A DNA stretch of 64,000 bases from Deltaproteobacteria bacterium (GTDB taxonomy: Bacteria > Desulfobacterota > Binatia > HRBIN30 > JACQVA1): the NCBI GenBank assembly GCA_016178705.1, contig JACOST010000011.1:62001-126000 (forward strand), read 5' to 3'. Made by a program: the position numbers and the translations under genes. The notes under the pieces were generated by a model that was given only the letters and a program-made list of their open reading frames with translations, did no database searches and was not told where the DNA came from. How positions within the stretch are numbered: position 1 is the first letter of the stretch; every line of letters starts with the position of its first letter. Below are positions 1-8,654 of this stretch, piece by piece.

Positions 1-726
1 GACATCGCCGCCGGCAAGGCGCTGGTGACTATCGCGCGCGACGACGCACCGTTTAGCGGCGGCAACGCGACACCGACGCGCTTCGAGGGTGGCCGCGTGC
101 GGGGTACCAAGTACTTCGTGCCGTTCGCGGCCGCAGCGGATGCGTTGCTGGTGACAACTCTCGACGCCGTATGCCTGGTGCAGAAGCCGTTTGAAGTCAT
201 CGCGCTGACGACGTTCGACTTGGCGCAGCGCTTTGGCGAGGTGAAGCTCGATCACGCGGCGACCGCGATTGGTTCACCGAGTCTGCTCGGTCGCGTCGAT
301 CAATTGGCAGCCGTCGGCGCTGGTGCGACGCTGCTCGGCCTGATGAGCCGAGCGTTGGAGATCACCCTCGAATACGTGCAGACGCGCAGCGCGTTCAAGC
401 GGCCGATCGCTTCGTTTCAAGCGCTGCAACACCGACTGGCAGACATGCTGTTGAAGACCGAGTCGACGCGCTCGGCGGTCTACCGTGCAGCGTGGTGCGT
501 CGATACCGACGCGCCGGACACCGCGATCGCGTGCGCGGCCGCCAAGGCATATGCCGGCGACGCATCGCGTTTGGTGTGCGGCGAGGCGATCCAGATGCAC
601 GGCGGCATCGGTTTCACGTGGGAACTCGATCTACACGTCTACTTCAAACGCGCTAAGACGTTGGAACAGCACTACGGCTCAACCGAGGCGCAAATCGAAC
701 ACACACTGGCCGCAGCCGGATTCTGA
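1..726 (+). CDS. Acyl-CoA dehydrogenase, C-terminal part (gene enters from the left)
   Basis: The frame is open from the first base, so the N-terminus lies outside the window; 241 codons remain. The visible part is the end of the middle beta domain followed by the C-terminal helical domain of a flavin-dependent acyl-CoA dehydrogenase, which forms the 2,3-enoyl-CoA from acyl-CoA. The C-terminal signature IQMHGGIGFTWELDLHVYFK is typical of the family, where the GGIG turn contacts FAD. The usual catalytic Glu position of short- and medium-chain enzymes is not obvious here, as in many actinobacterial and environmental paralogs. Other CoA-ester genes lie near the right end of the window (enoyl-CoA hydratase, CaiB transferase). 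Substrate chain length cannot be read from this fragment. Confidence 0.9.
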   Translation, partial: DIAAGKALVTIARDDAPFSGGNATPTRFEGGRVRGTKYFVPFAAAADALLVTTLDAVCLVQKPFEVIALTTFDLAQRFGEVKLDHAATAIGSPSLLGRVDQLAAVGAGATLLGLMSRALEITLEYVQTRSAFKRPIASFQALQHRLADMLLKTESTRSAVYRAAWCVDTDAPDTAIACAAAKAYAGDASRLVCGEAIQMHGGIGFTWELDLHVYFKRAKTLEQHYGSTEAQIEHTLAAAGF

Positions 727-731
727 AGGAG

Positions 732-788
732 TCTCTGGTCTGTAGTTCCTGGTCTGTGGTTGTGAAACCAGGAACCAGAGACCAGAGA
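732..788. terminator. Long imperfect hairpin between convergent genes
   Basis: The left arm, TCTCTGGTCT followed by GTTCCTGGT, pairs with ACCAGGAAC and AGACCAGAGA on the right, leaving a loop of about 13 nt. It lies a few bases after the acyl-CoA dehydrogenase stop and just before the stop of the convergent FecR gene, so a bidirectional terminator role is likely. There is no T tract. It may also be a dispersed repeat of the ACCAGAGACCAG type. Confidence 0.55.
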
Positions 789-792
789 TCTC

Positions 793-2892
793 TTAGCGAG
801 CGGCGCGCCGCCCACCGGACGCGTGAGTCATCGGCGCAGCCGGTGGCTGCTGAATACTCACGGCCGGCGCGGCGTGGGGCGCGCTCTGCGGGCGAGCCAT
901 CGGCGGCGCAGCCTGCGGAGCGTGCGCGCGGATGCGATCCGCGCGCGACTGGAACGCGGGCGCATCCGATTGTCTTCGGGCAACTGGCGGCGCGATGGGG
1001 CGAACGTCGGGACGCGTGTTGGCACGTGGCTCGGACTGATGAACCGCTGGCTCGCTGCGCGGCGCGTCTGCGATGTGTGGCGGCAGCGCAACGTGGTGTT
1101 CGCGCAGACGCTCGACGCGGGAACGCGAGGCGCTTTGATCCGGTTGCACGGCCGGTCGCCGATCGAACGACGGCGGGGTCTCCGGTTGCGGCAACGGGTG
1201 GCGGTCCGCGCGGTTGACGAGTTCGCGGTCCGATTCGCGCAACCGATCGACGCGCGAGTGGTGGGCCGTGGCGAGCGGCGGTGGTGCAGTGTTCGGCCGA
1301 GCCGTGTGCGTGGTGTCGCTAGGCAACGGCGCGACCGCGGGTCGCTGCTCGCGTAGTCTCTCGATACGCGACCGATCCGAGCGATCCGACCGATCCGTCG
1401 GATGCACAACGAGCTGCGGCTGCGTCGCCAGCGCGGGCGACTGGTTGCGCAAGCGCTCGGCCCGACCGCGGTCGCGAGCAGCAGTCGCCGGGTTGCCGGC
1501 GGGTAGCACGGCATGCGGCGGAGTTACCGATGCATTGCTCATCACCGGCTTTACCGGCAACGCGCCGCGCACCGGTTGCAGTTGACTCGGGTTGAGTCGC
1601 TCAATGCGTGCGCGCCGGCCCGCCGGCTGCGTGAACTGATTGTGCGGCACGGCGACTACCGCGTTCGGGACATGCGAGTTCGTGTAGGTGATCCGGTTCA
1701 CGTTCACGATAGTGGTGTTGTTCACTATCGTCTGATTCACCACGTGCGGGCCACACCACCCACCCCACCACGGCACACCGACGAACACCGAGGCACCCCA
1801 CCACGGAATCACAGGTTCACCCCACCCAAGCGCGACCCAGCCGACGAACGGGGTGCCGACAGTGACCTGAACCCCCGGCGCGAAGAATGCCACCAACGCC
1901 GGCGCATACACCGGCGTGACGGCCACCGCGATCGGGCCCGGCGCCCACGCCCAATAGCTGTCGGCATAGACCCAGCGGCCGTAGTGATATGGCGCCCATC
2001 CCCACGGCGCGTCGTCGACCCACGTCCAACCGTAGTACGTGTCCCAGATCCAATGACCGGTGGTGTAGGGCGCCCAAGCCGTTGGTACGCTGGCGGGCAC
2101 CCACACTCGGCCGTAGGTCGGCACCGTGCGCCAGTACCCGTAGCGATCGAGGTCGCGCACGCCGTACATGTCGGGCGGCACGTATCGCTCGCTCGTGGCG
2201 TTGAGCACGTCGTCCGTGCGGTCATAGTTCCACTGGTCCCAGGGATCGAGTTCCGGCGCGCGATAAGTCGCGACGCGCGTGCCGTCGCTGACATCGAGGA
2301 CAGCCTCTTCGTTGGGTTCGATTTCGGTGGCGTGACCGCCGGTGGGCGTCACGGCCGTGCGACCCCCGCGTCGGGTGACGATCGTGGTCGTCTCTTTGCC
2401 GACATCAACGCGATAGTAGCCGGGTTGCTCGATGCGTAGCGCGCTGTTCGGCGTGTCGAGTTCGATGGTGTGCCCGCGCGGCAGGGTGCGGACATCGGCG
2501 GTCACGCGACCACTGACTACGGTGAGCTGAATGAAGTCGGGCTCTTGATTCGTCAATTGAATTTCAGTGTCGCCATCGGCACGCACGAAGGCGTGCGCAC
2601 CGATCTGCAGCTCAAGCTTCCCGTCAGCGGTGTGGAGATAGTCGCCGGGCGCGAGCGCTATGTTGATCTGCGCCGGCGACCAGTCGGCATCGCCTTTGCG
2701 CCAGAACGACACGTCGCCGTCGACCAGACTGAGGCGCGGCGGCGTGCGCCCGTCACCCCCTGCGGTATCGCTGTCGGCGGCGCCAGCCGGATTGATCCAG
2801 AGTGCGGCAAGCACCGCCAGACCGATGGCCAGCGTCGTGGCAATGGAGCGTCGCAGTCGCGGGATGGATCGTCTCGCTGTGGTGGGAGTCAT
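793..2892 (-). CDS. Secreted FecR-domain / DUF6600 protein
   Basis: 699 aa, starting at the ATG at 2892; the open frame reaches 3090 but would run into a dispersed repeat. Residues about 1-38 are a signal peptide (arginine-rich, hydrophobic core, then NPAGAA). A FecR-like beta domain follows at about 50-170. A segment very rich in Trp, Tyr and Gly lies at about 245-385, with repeats of the kind GYWRTVPTYGRVWVP and DDAPWGWAPYHYGRWVY; this is the hallmark of DUF6600. The last 270 residues are Pro/Ala/Arg-rich and carry six spaced copies of a motif like SRxERLR. An envelope or extracellular role is likely, but the function of the family is not known to me. No FecI-type sigma factor or FecA receptor gene is adjacent, so classical Fec signalling is not supported. 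Confidence 0.8.
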   Translation of the reverse strand: MTPTTARRSIPRLRRSIATTLAIGLAVLAALWINPAGAADSDTAGGDGRTPPRLSLVDGDVSFWRKGDADWSPAQINIALAPGDYLHTADGKLELQIGAHAFVRADGDTEIQLTNQEPDFIQLTVVSGRVTADVRTLPRGHTIELDTPNSALRIEQPGYYRVDVGKETTTIVTRRGGRTAVTPTGGHATEIEPNEEAVLDVSDGTRVATYRAPELDPWDQWNYDRTDDVLNATSERYVPPDMYGVRDLDRYGYWRTVPTYGRVWVPASVPTAWAPYTTGHWIWDTYYGWTWVDDAPWGWAPYHYGRWVYADSYWAWAPGPIAVAVTPVYAPALVAFFAPGVQVTVGTPFVGWVALGWGEPVIPWWGASVFVGVPWWGGWCGPHVVNQTIVNNTTIVNVNRITYTNSHVPNAVVAVPHNQFTQPAGRRARIERLNPSQLQPVRGALPVKPVMSNASVTPPHAVLPAGNPATAARDRGRAERLRNQSPALATQPQLVVHPTDRSDRSDRSRIERLREQRPAVAPLPSDTTHTARPNTAPPPLATAHHSRVDRLRESDRELVNRADRHPLPQPETPPSFDRRPAVQPDQSASRSRVERLREHHVALPPHIADAPRSEPAVHQSEPRANTRPDVRPIAPPVARRQSDAPAFQSRADRIRAHAPQAAPPMARPQSAPHAAPAVSIQQPPAAPMTHASGGRRAAR

Positions 2893-2999
2893 AGTTGGGC
2901 TCGCCTTTGAGGCCTTGGCTGTCCAAACGCGGGGGCACGGGGAAAGTTGCTCCGTTGGCTCGCGAACGGTGTTCGCGCTGCGGAGGGGAAGCGAGCTAG

Positions 3000-3072
3000 C
3001 GCGGGAAATCCAATACCCGTTTGCCCGAGTAGATCGCGAAGCGATCGTATCGAGGGCCGTCTGTGCAAGGCC
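3000..3072. repeat. Dispersed palindromic repeat, family A, truncated copy
   Basis: Contains the right half of a repeat found complete at 6632-6794, 25516-25690 and 62171-62320: a CCCGTTTGCCCGAGTA arm, the inner hairpin GATCGC-GAA-GCGATC and the end CGTATCGAGGGCC. The left half is missing. It sits between the divergent FecR and paaX-type genes and probably overlaps their control region. Confidence 0.75.
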
Positions 3073-3153
3073 AGCGATGGTCGCCGCCAACCCGCCTGGC
3101 GGCGTACATTACAGGGGTTGCATGAAGTCAGCTGTTTGAGTAATGTTCGCGTC

Positions 3154-4008
3154 GTGAAGCCGACGGCGAAGAGTTTCATTCTCGATCTGCTCTCGACCCT
3201 GCGTGGCGGGGCGATGCCGGTCAGCGCAGTGATCACCGCCGGCGCACACTTTGAGATCGCAGAGAACAACATTCGGGTCGCCCTCGCGCGCTTGCTGGCA
3301 GTCGGCCGCGTCGCCCGTGACGAGCGCGGGCAGTACGGCCTTGGCGCGCAGGCCGAGCCGGTGCGGCGGCACGTCACCTCGTGGCGCGCGCTCAGCGACC
3401 GCATTGCGCCATGGAGCGGCGGCTGGATCGGCGTGCATCGCTCACGCACGCGTTTGACCGCGCCGGCCTTGCGCCGGCGCGCGCGCGCGCTGCGTTACCT
3501 GGGCTTCCGCACGCTCGAACCGGGGATCGAAGTGCGGCCGGACAATCTGCGCGGCGGGGTGGCGGCGGTGCGTTCCGAGCTCCACGCGCTCGGGCTCGAG
3601 GCGGCCGCGCTGGTCTTCGAGATCCGCCAACTCGAGGTCGCGACCGAAGCGCGCGCGCGCCGTTTGTGGGACACCGCGGCGCTGCGGCTGGCCTATCGCC
3701 GCACCATCGCCGAGCTGGCGCAGAGTGAGAAGCGCATGGCGCGGTTCTCCGAGCGGGACGCGATGGTCGAATCGTTTCGCTTGGGCGGCCATGCGATTCG
3801 CCAACTCGCGCTCGATCCCCTGCTGCCCGAACCACTAGTGCCGGCAAAAGAGCGCGAAGCGTTGGTCGCCGCGATGCGGCGCTACGATCGCCTCGGGCGC
3901 GCGTGCTGGGCGCGCTTCATGCGTGACGCCGGCGCGCCGCACCTGCACGCGCCCGCCGACACGCGGATGGCGCACGGCCTGCAACATCTGCGCGCCGCGA
4001 TTATGTGA
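3154..4008 (+). CDS. PaaX-family transcriptional repressor
   Basis: 284 aa from a GTG start at 3154; codons further upstream would lie in a dispersed repeat, and the conserved N-terminus begins at KPTAKSFILDLLSTLRGG. Residues 1-80 form a winged helix typical of PaaX (…NNIRVALARLLAVGRVARDERGQY…), and the rest matches the PaaX C-terminal region with WSGGWIGVH. PaaX proteins are acyl-CoA-responsive repressors, classically of phenylacetate degradation. No paa genes are visible here, so the regulon is more likely local: a fatty acid desaturase starts 38 bp downstream on the same strand, and a lipid-derived ligand is plausible. The stop codon lies inside a 15-bp tandem repeat. Confidence 0.82.
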   Translation: MKPTAKSFILDLLSTLRGGAMPVSAVITAGAHFEIAENNIRVALARLLAVGRVARDERGQYGLGAQAEPVRRHVTSWRALSDRIAPWSGGWIGVHRSRTRLTAPALRRRARALRYLGFRTLEPGIEVRPDNLRGGVAAVRSELHALGLEAAALVFEIRQLEVATEARARRLWDTAALRLAYRRTIAELAQSEKRMARFSERDAMVESFRLGGHAIRQLALDPLLPEPLVPAKEREALVAAMRRYDRLGRACWARFMRDAGAPHLHAPADTRMAHGLQHLRAAIM

Positions 4009-4040
4009 GGCGAGATCATGCGAGGCGAGATCATGTGAGG
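3999..4040 (+). repeat. 15-bp tandem repeat over stop codon and ribosome site
   Basis: Nearly three copies of GATCATGYGAGGCGA. The first copy holds the paaX-type stop codon (4006-4008) and the last supplies the GTGAGG ribosome site of the desaturase. The repeat also makes a six-codon mini-frame, MRGEIM, at 4018-4038 that ends just before that site. Copy number changes here would alter translational spacing. Confidence 0.7.
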
Positions 4041-4046
4041 AATGTT

Positions 4047-5042
4047 ATGACGACTGCCACCGCAACCACGACATCCAACTGGCTCGACGCCTTCTCGCGC
4101 GCCGAGATCGATCAACTGCTCGAGCGCAACGCGCTGCGGACTTGGTTCTCGATCGCCACCAACTGGGGGCTGGTGTTTGCCGCGTTCGCCTTGATCGCCT
4201 GGCGGGCGAACCCGCTCACCATCGTCGTCGCCTTGTTCATCCTCGGTGCGCGTCAGCTCGGCATGGCGATCATGATGCACGAAGCGGCCCATCGCATTCT
4301 GTTCGACAACCGCCGCTTGAACGATTGGGTCGGCAACTGGCTGTGTGCGTTTCCGGTCTGGGGTGACCTGCGGCCGTACCGCGCCTATCACCTGCAACAC
4401 CATGCAAAGACGGGCACTGCGGAAGATCCTGATCTCGGCCTCGCGGCGCCGTTCCCGGTAACGCGCGCGAGCCTGCGGCGCAAAATCTGGCGCGATCTCT
4501 CGGGGCAAACCGGCCGCAAGCGCGCCAAGGCGACGTTCAAGCGTGACCTCGGCATGTCGCGCGGCCGCGTGGCGCGCAAAGACGGCGCCGGGGTCTCCGC
4601 GTTGTACGGTGTGATCATCACCAACGTGACCCTGCTCGCGCTCCTCACACTGGTTGGGCATCCGTTGCTGTACGCGTTGTGGCCGCTGGCGTGGCTGACG
4701 ACCTACAGCTTGGCGATGCGCATCCGTTCGATCGCCGAACACGGTATGGTACCGGACAACTCGGACGAACTGCGCAACACGCGCACGACGCTGGCGAACT
4801 GGTTCGAGCGTTTGTTCGTCGCACCGAACCGCGTCAACTATCACCTTGAGCATCACCTCCTGATGACCGTGCCGCTGCACAATCTCCCGCGCTTCCACCG
4901 CCTGCTGCGCGAGCGGGGAATCCTCGATCGCGCGTGCGTTACGCGTGGCTATGTCGACGTGCTGCGATTGGCGTCGTCGCGCCCCGAGGGGTCTACCGCG
5001 CCACTGCACGATGTGTCGGTAACAGAACGGCCGCCGTTCTAA
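4047..5042 (+). CDS. Membrane fatty acid desaturase
   Basis: 331 aa; ATG at 4047 with a GAGG ribosome site 7 bases upstream. It shows the three histidine boxes of the di-iron membrane desaturase/hydroxylase superfamily: HEAAH at residues 78-82, HLQHH at 115-119 and HLEHH at 266-270. Hydrophobic segments lie at about 33-70 and 190-225, as expected for four membrane helices. The reaction is O2-dependent insertion of a double bond or hydroxyl into a lipid acyl chain or related substrate, with ferredoxin or cytochrome as electron donor. It probably shares a transcript with the PaaX-type regulator. Exact regiospecificity cannot be inferred; carotenoid- or sphingolipid-type substrates are alternatives. 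Confidence 0.9.
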   Translation: MTTATATTTSNWLDAFSRAEIDQLLERNALRTWFSIATNWGLVFAAFALIAWRANPLTIVVALFILGARQLGMAIMMHEAAHRILFDNRRLNDWVGNWLCAFPVWGDLRPYRAYHLQHHAKTGTAEDPDLGLAAPFPVTRASLRRKIWRDLSGQTGRKRAKATFKRDLGMSRGRVARKDGAGVSALYGVIITNVTLLALLTLVGHPLLYALWPLAWLTTYSLAMRIRSIAEHGMVPDNSDELRNTRTTLANWFERLFVAPNRVNYHLEHHLLMTVPLHNLPRFHRLLRERGILDRACVTRGYVDVLRLASSRPEGSTAPLHDVSVTERPPF

Positions 5043-5048
5043 GAGTGT

Positions 5049-6614
5049 CTAGTTCTTCATCCTCAAAATTCGTCGCAGCGCAGCGCGCGTCGCATCGTCG
5101 CCGATGGTGAACGCGCCGGTCGCAACCAGAACCGCGAACGCGATCGCTCCGAGTGCGAGGCTAGCGAGAGCTCCGGTGGTCGCACTAAGTACGGCGAAAC
5201 GAGTCACTGCGGCTGCAATTGCGGCGATGCCGCTCGCGCGGACCAGCGTCGCCGTTAGCTGCGTGAGATTCGGCGCGCCGTGCAGCCAACGCGCCAGCAG
5301 CAACGTGCCGAGGGCATTCAGGCTCATGCCGATCGCGCCGGCGGCAGCGAGGCCGCTCACGCCGAATCGATTGCCGAGCAGCCAATAGAGCGGGATCGCG
5401 GCGAGGGCGACCGCCGTGCCGAGCACCATCGGTCGCCAGGTGTCGCCGCGCGCGTAGAACGCCCGCGCCGCGATCTGCTGGGTAATCCACGCCGGCACCG
5501 CGAGCGCCAGCAGCGAGAGAATTGCCGCGACCCGGGTCGTATCCTCTGTCGTGAAGCGGCCGTGTTGGTAGATCACCTGCACCAGCGGCTGCGCCAGCGC
5601 GAAGAATCCGCCCGCCGCAAACACCGCGAGCACAAGCCCGGTTTGCAGCGTGCGCTCGACCACGCGGTTGAGGTCGTCGCTACGGTGCTCGGCGAATAGA
5701 CGCGCCAAAGTTGGCAGTGCAGCGGCGGCGATGGCTTGGCCGACGACGGCGACGGGCACCTGCATCAGCCGTCGCGCATAGGCGAGATGCGCGACGCTGC
5801 CGGCACCGAGCAACGCCCCGAACCAGCGCTCGTACCATTCATCGACCGTCAGCAATGTTTGGCCGAGCATCAAGGGTGCGGCGACGGCGAGGTAGGCGAG
5901 AAAGGCGCGATCGAATGGCGCCACTCGCAATCGCACGCGGACGCGGCCGCGGGCGTCGAGCAGCGGCGCGAGCAACGGACCGAGCACCGCGCCCGCCAGC
6001 GCGCCCCACGCGAACCCTTCGACACCGATGCCCGTGCGCGGGGCAAGCAGCAGGCCACCGGCGATGATGCCTCCATTGTAGAGCAGCGGTGCCGCCGCCG
6101 ACGCACGAAAGCGCCGGCGCGCCAGGAGCGTGGCGTTGATGATACCGCCGGCGATGAAGCAGATCTGCGCCGGCAAGACGATGCGCGTCAAATGGACTGT
6201 CAGCGCCTGCGTTGCCGGATCGAAGCGTGGAAACTGCAGTGCGACCAACGGCTCGGCCCACCACCACAACGCCGCGGTGGCGACCGCGGCGAGCAACCCG
6301 AGCGTACCCAGCACCGTGGAGAACAACTGCTCGGCGCGCGCGTCGTCGCCGCGCGCGAGATGGCGCGTGTAGAGCGGCAGGAATGCGATCGACAGCGCGC
6401 CGCCCGCGAGCAAGTAATTCAGCAGATCGGGAATCTGAAACGCGGCGTAGTACGCATCGGTCGCCGCTCCCGCTCCGACTCGGTACGCCAGCAATACTTC
6501 GCGCCCGTAGCCGAGCACGCGCGAGAGCAGCACGCTGGCGGCGAGCAGCAGCGCCGCCGCGCCAAAGCGTGTTCCCTCCGTTGTCGGTATTGCCTCGTCG
6601 TCCACCAAAGCCAT
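5049..6614 (-). CDS. murJ: Lipid II flippase MurJ (MviN family)
   Basis: 521 aa; ATG at 6614 with a GGAGAGGG ribosome site. About 14 hydrophobic segments run the whole length, and the N-terminus GAAALLLAASVLLSRVLGYG with the following REVLLAYRVGAGAATDAYYAAF matches the conserved first helices of MurJ. MurJ is a MOP-superfamily flippase that moves the lipid-linked peptidoglycan precursor to the outer face of the inner membrane. Length is normal for the family. It ends 6 bp after the convergent desaturase stop and reads alone on this strand, with a palindromic repeat in its upstream region. Confidence 0.93.
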   Translation of the reverse strand: MALVDDEAIPTTEGTRFGAAALLLAASVLLSRVLGYGREVLLAYRVGAGAATDAYYAAFQIPDLLNYLLAGGALSIAFLPLYTRHLARGDDARAEQLFSTVLGTLGLLAAVATAALWWWAEPLVALQFPRFDPATQALTVHLTRIVLPAQICFIAGGIINATLLARRRFRASAAAPLLYNGGIIAGGLLLAPRTGIGVEGFAWGALAGAVLGPLLAPLLDARGRVRVRLRVAPFDRAFLAYLAVAAPLMLGQTLLTVDEWYERWFGALLGAGSVAHLAYARRLMQVPVAVVGQAIAAAALPTLARLFAEHRSDDLNRVVERTLQTGLVLAVFAAGGFFALAQPLVQVIYQHGRFTTEDTTRVAAILSLLALAVPAWITQQIAARAFYARGDTWRPMVLGTAVALAAIPLYWLLGNRFGVSGLAAAGAIGMSLNALGTLLLARWLHGAPNLTQLTATLVRASGIAAIAAAVTRFAVLSATTGALASLALGAIAFAVLVATGAFTIGDDATRAALRRILRMKN

Positions 6615-6631
6615 CCCTCTCCGAGTCCTCG

Positions 6632-6794
6632 CTTTGCACAAGCCGGCCCTCGATACGATCGCTTCGCGATCTACTCGGGCAAACGGGTATGGAAGCTGAG
6701 AAACAAAACCGCTTGCGCGAGTAGCGGCCCCGAGTAGAAGCCGAAGGCTTCGTACCGAGGGGTCGCGTATCGAGGGGCCGCATCTTGCACAAAG
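6632..6794. repeat. Dispersed palindromic repeat, family A, full copy (reverse orientation)
   Basis: About 163 bp. Outer inverted ends (CTTTGCACAAG… and …CTTGCACAAAG) enclose GGCCCTCGATACG and CGTATCGAGGGGCC. Each half has its own inner hairpin: GATCGC-TTC-GCGATC on the left and GAAGCC-GAA-GGCTTC on the right. The two inner stems differ in sequence but keep pairing. It fills most of the 297-bp gap before the gene at 6912; nothing else is recognisable there. Confidence 0.85.
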
Positions 6795-6911
6795 TCGGTA
6801 GTTCCCCTCGTCTCGGCGCGTGCATTATGCACGATCGCCGCGCCGGAACAGAATGCCGCGGGCACCCGCGCCGTTTGACGCGAGCGTGTCAGAAAGAGCA
6901 TGGAGGGAACC

Positions 6912-8054
6912 ATGAAGCGACTGGCAAAGACTCTCGGCGTCGTGATCGTGCTGCTTGCGCTGGCTGCGCTGGTGATTCGAATCGAATTCGGCGGTGGCAA
7001 ACGGCTGCAAAATCTCACCACTGCGCCGCTGCTGCCCGCTGCCGCGCTCGAAGTGGTCGCCAATCTCGACTATCCGCCGGGCAACCTCGCGGTGTCGCCG
7101 AGCGGGCGCGTGTTCTTCACGCTCCATCCCGACGGCCATCCGCCCGCCAAGGTGCTCGAGCTGGTTGATGGCAAACCGGTGCCGTATCCGAACGAAGCGT
7201 TTCAGCATCCAGAGAAGGATAAGCCGTACTTCGAGACCGTGCTGTCGTTGCGGATCGATCGGCAGAATCGCTTGTGGACGCTCGACCACGCCGACTACGC
7301 CCAAGGTCAGCCCCGCCTGCTCGCCTTCGATCTCACTACCAATCAGGTCGTGCATCAGTACGACTTCCCGTCCGATGTTGCCGGCTTCCTCTCGATGCTG
7401 AACGACCTCCAAATCGATCCGGCGGGCGAAAAGATCTACATCGCCGAGGCCAGTCCGATTAAGCAGACCCCGGCGATCATCGTCTACGACATCGCCAAGC
7501 GGACGAGTCGCCGTGTGCTCGACGGACATCCGTCGGTGCAAGCGGGCGACTTCATCATCCAGGCGCCCGGCCGCGACATGATCATCTACGGCATCTATCG
7601 CCTGAAGATCGGGATCGATTCGATCGCGCTCGATCGCCGCGGCGAGTGGCTGTACTGGGGCTCGGTGAACGGTGACCGCCTGTACCGCATGGCGACCACG
7701 CATCTCAACGACACCTCGCTCAGTCCCGTTGTGCTGGCCGCGCGGGTGCAAGAGTACGCACACAAGACGCTGAGCGACGGACTCACGATGGACGAGCTCG
7801 ATAACATCTATCTCAGCGACATGGAGCACTCGGCGATCCTGACCCTCGCACCCGACGGGACGTTGAAGACGTTGCTCAAGGATCCACGTTTGCGCTGGCC
7901 CGATGGATTCAGCTTCGGTCCCGACGGCTGGCTCTACGTGAGCTGCAGCTCACTGCAACACGTGCTCTTCATTAGCACGGCACACATGCGCGCGAACGCA
8001 CCGTATCAGATATTTCGCTTCAAGCCCGGGCCGCTCGGGGTCGCCGGACAGTAA
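6912..8054 (+). CDS. Yellow / major royal jelly-type beta-propeller protein
   Basis: 380 aa; ATG at 6912 after GGAGGGAACC. One hydrophobic N-terminal segment (about 5-25) suggests a membrane anchor or signal peptide. The body has the repeated strand pattern of a six-bladed propeller, with motifs such as LRIDRQNRLWTLDHAD, LNDLQIDPAGEKIYIAEAS, DSIALDRRGEWLYWG and SDMEHSAI, matching the bacterial branch of the MRJP/Yellow family, related to SMP-30/gluconolactonases. Bacterial members are poorly characterised; a periplasmic lactonase or ligand-binding role is possible. It stands alone on its strand. Confidence 0.8.
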   Translation: MKRLAKTLGVVIVLLALAALVIRIEFGGGKRLQNLTTAPLLPAAALEVVANLDYPPGNLAVSPSGRVFFTLHPDGHPPAKVLELVDGKPVPYPNEAFQHPEKDKPYFETVLSLRIDRQNRLWTLDHADYAQGQPRLLAFDLTTNQVVHQYDFPSDVAGFLSMLNDLQIDPAGEKIYIAEASPIKQTPAIIVYDIAKRTSRRVLDGHPSVQAGDFIIQAPGRDMIIYGIYRLKIGIDSIALDRRGEWLYWGSVNGDRLYRMATTHLNDTSLSPVVLAARVQEYAHKTLSDGLTMDELDNIYLSDMEHSAILTLAPDGTLKTLLKDPRLRWPDGFSFGPDGWLYVSCSSLQHVLFISTAHMRANAPYQIFRFKPGPLGVAGQ

Positions 8055-8065
8055 CCTCACCGCGT

Positions 8066-8521
8066 TCAATAGAAGAACTGGAAGGAGCCGGTGCAGTCGC
8101 CATGGCTGGCGCGGCTGGCCTTGAACTTGTCACGCATGGACTCGGCATCTTCAAGCGACTTGTACCCGGCACGCACATCGACAGTCATGCGTTGACACGC
8201 CTCACGCCGGAGCGCAAAGGCGTCCTGAGCGCGCTGCTTGATGCGGTCGACCTCGTCGCGCTCTTCCGCCGGCGCCGGGCCCGAGCGCGCAGCCCCAGGA
8301 TCGGGGAAGAAGTTGGCCGTTACGACATTCGAGAAGTACCAACAGTTCGGTGCGACCTTTCCGTCGCGCCCGGCGTTGAGCAACTCGCCGGTCTGGCCAT
8401 CAACTTCGGGATAGTTGTTGCAGGAGATCTCCACGTACGCGTATTGCGCGGCGTTGGCAGTAGCGGCGGTGCAGGCGGCAGCGACGATCCAACCGACAAG
8501 ACTACGGATGCACAGCTTCAT
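8066..8521 (-). CDS. Small secreted hypothetical protein
   Basis: 151 aa. Residues 1-25 are a clear Sec signal peptide (MKLCIRSLVGWIVAAACTAA, then ATANA-AQ). The mature part is charged and has four cysteines (CNNY, NCWY, EACQ, GDCTG), which could form two disulfides in the periplasm. I recognise no family. It is convergent with the propeller gene, 11 bp away, and divergent from the hydrolase at 8655. Confidence 0.65.
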   Translation of the reverse strand: MKLCIRSLVGWIVAAACTAATANAAQYAYVEISCNNYPEVDGQTGELLNAGRDGKVAPNCWYFSNVVTANFFPDPGAARSGPAPAEERDEVDRIKQRAQDAFALRREACQRMTVDVRAGYKSLEDAESMRDKFKASRASHGDCTGSFQFFY

Positions 8522-8654
8522 ATATCCCCCTGCTTCGACGACGGCAGCGATAGCTGGGTGACTTCGCGCTCGTCAAGCGGCGCGTGCGAACGCGTCGCGC
8601 ACAATCGTGGCGAGGCCCTTGCGCTCGCGTTGTCACGCCGTATGCTCAGCTATC

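Noticed and set aside
793-2892. FecR protein as part of a FecI-FecR-FecA signalling set
   Set aside because: The protein has an exported, Trp/Tyr-rich DUF6600 layout and no sigma factor or TonB receptor gene lies beside it.
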